Shown piece by piece: positions 5,051-5,571 of a stretch of DNA of 5,571 nt. The notes beneath the pieces are model-generated. The model was not told where the DNA came from. It saw only the letters and a program-made list of their open reading frames with translations, and did no database searches. The DNA is from Candidatus Nitrosopumilus sp. (lineage in GTDB: Archaea > Thermoproteota > Nitrososphaeria > Nitrososphaerales > Nitrosopumilaceae), in the NCBI GenBank assembly GCA_029860565.1, contig JAOUAY010000092.1, positions 1-5,571 of the forward strand, given 5' to 3'. Made by a program: the position numbers and the translations under genes. The number at the start of each line of letters is the position of its first letter. The stretch's first letter is position 1.

Positions 5051-5555
5051 TGCTATATTTCTTGCATTAACTGTAATTACAATTGGGTCTGCAATTGCTG
5101 CACTTGAATTAAGATCATTAATCTACGGTTCAATTGCTTTGATGGGAACTCTTGGTGGTATTGCTGGGTTTTTCTTTTTGTTAGATGCCCCATTCGTCGC
5201 ATTATTCCAGCTAGCAGTTTACGTTGGCTCCATTGCTGTTTTAATTTTATTTACTGTCATGTTGGTAAAAAGAGAATTAATCTTCAAAAAAATCGAAGAT
5301 AAGAGAAGAAAATTTGCAGGACTTGGATTGATGCTCATAATGATGGTAGCATTAGGTGCAGTTTTCTTAGATTCTGGAATCAAAACAATAACTACTGATG
5401 AACCTGCTACTGATTTCAAAGATATTGGTGTTGACTTTGTAACCTATTATTGGCCTGCATTAATTTTAATGGGATTAATTTTAGCAGGTTCTGTGACTGG
5501 TGCACTAGTTTTAGCCAAACGAGAGGATGTGGAGAATGACCAGCGAGCTAATTGA
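5043..5555 (+). CDS. nuoJ: NADH-quinone oxidoreductase subunit J (NuoJ / ND6-like)
   Basis: This membrane subunit is adjacent to NuoA and NuoK; its third helix is involved in coupling quinone reduction to ion translocation in characterised complexes. The 170-aa protein shows five hydrophobic helices at about 4-22, 27-46, 50-75, 91-109 and 136-158. The central signature L-D-A-P-F-V-A-L-F-Q-L-A-V-Y-V-G (47-62) followed by V-L-I-L-F-T-V-M-L-V (66-75) is the ND6/NuoJ family core. The loop between helices 4 and 5 (110-135) is acidic and Thr-rich. The ATG at 5043 is chosen because a GAGGTG lies 6 bases upstream and the protein then begins directly with helix 1. It overlaps the end of nuoI by 8 bases and the start of nuoK by 20 bases, which implies coupled translation. 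Confidence 0.95.
   Translation: MADAIFLALTVITIGSAIAALELRSLIYGSIALMGTLGGIAGFFFLLDAPFVALFQLAVYVGSIAVLILFTVMLVKRELIFKKIEDKRRKFAGLGLMLIMMVALGAVFLDSGIKTITTDEPATDFKDIGVDFVTYYWPALILMGLILAGSVTGALVLAKREDVENDQRAN
5523..5526 (+). promoter_or_regulatory. Possible Shine-Dalgarno for nuoK
   Basis: GAGG lies 9 bases before the ATG at 5536. It is only one base from an earlier in-frame ATG at 5527 (two or three codons upstream), so it supports the 5536 start. Confidence 0.45.
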
Positions 5556-5571
5556 TTTTACACTTGTTTCA
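5536..5571 (+). CDS. nuoK: NADH-quinone oxidoreductase subunit K (NuoK), first 12 codons only
   Basis: An ATG inside the nuoJ 3' end opens a frame that reads M-T-S-E-L-I-D-F-T-L-V-S up to the window edge. The identity rests mainly on position: nuoK regularly follows nuoJ in complex I operons, usually with a short overlap. The onset of a hydrophobic run after residue 8 agrees with the small three-helix NuoK/ND4L subunit. An in-frame ATG nine bases earlier (5527) is an alternative start. Too little sequence is present to confirm the family by motif. Confidence 0.7.
   Translation, partial: MTSELIDFTLVS

Noticed and set aside
5219..5419. 66-codon open frame on the - strand within nuoJ
   Set aside because: Antisense shadow of nuoJ, with no support of its own.
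1..5571. tRNA, rRNA, CRISPR arrays, insertion sequences or attachment sites
   Set aside because: Apart from about 110 bases at 465-574 and 40 bases at 950-989, the window is filled by coding sequence; no spaced repeats, terminal inverted repeats or transposase motifs were seen.

Overview
The window carries the start of an archaeal respiratory complex I (NADH:quinone oxidoreductase-type, Nuo) operon on the + strand, with a divergently transcribed peroxiredoxin gene on the - strand at the left edge. The AT-rich base composition, the TATA-box promoters with almost no 5' leader, and the protein sequences all suggest an ammonia-oxidising thaumarchaeon (Nitrososphaerota) of the Nitrosopumilus type. 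That assignment rests on recalled family resemblance, not on a search.

Layout. Bases 1-464 (-) hold a BCP-like peroxiredoxin whose last base or bases lie outside the window. Bases 465-574 are a compact divergent promoter region with one TATA-like element facing each way and A/T palindromes between them. From 575 to the right edge, eight genes follow in the order nuoA, nuoB, nuoC, nuoD, nuoH, nuoI, nuoJ and the first 12 codons of nuoK. After the 40-base nuoA-nuoB gap, which holds a second TATA-like box, the genes are packed tightly: 1-base overlap B/C, 4-base gap C/D, no gap D/H, 1-base overlap H/I, 8-base overlap I/J and 20-base overlap J/K.

How the genes work together. NuoB, NuoC, NuoD and NuoI form the hydrophilic connecting module: NuoI carries two [4Fe-4S] clusters, NuoB carries the terminal N2-type cluster, and NuoD/NuoB/NuoH form the quinone pocket. 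NuoA, NuoH, NuoJ and NuoK are membrane subunits that link quinone chemistry to ion movement. NuoE, NuoF and NuoG, the NADH-oxidising module usually encoded between nuoD and nuoH in bacteria, are absent from that position. The electron donor is therefore probably not NADH through the usual route, as in other archaeal 11-subunit complexes.

No wholly new system is visible. The points most worth a second look are substitutions at positions that are key in bacterial homologues (quinone-site positions of NuoD, a membrane Glu of NuoA, the active-site Pro of the peroxiredoxin), an extra N-terminal membrane helix in NuoH, a Pro/Lys-rich tail on NuoC, and the non-ATG, near-leaderless starts of nuoA and nuoB.
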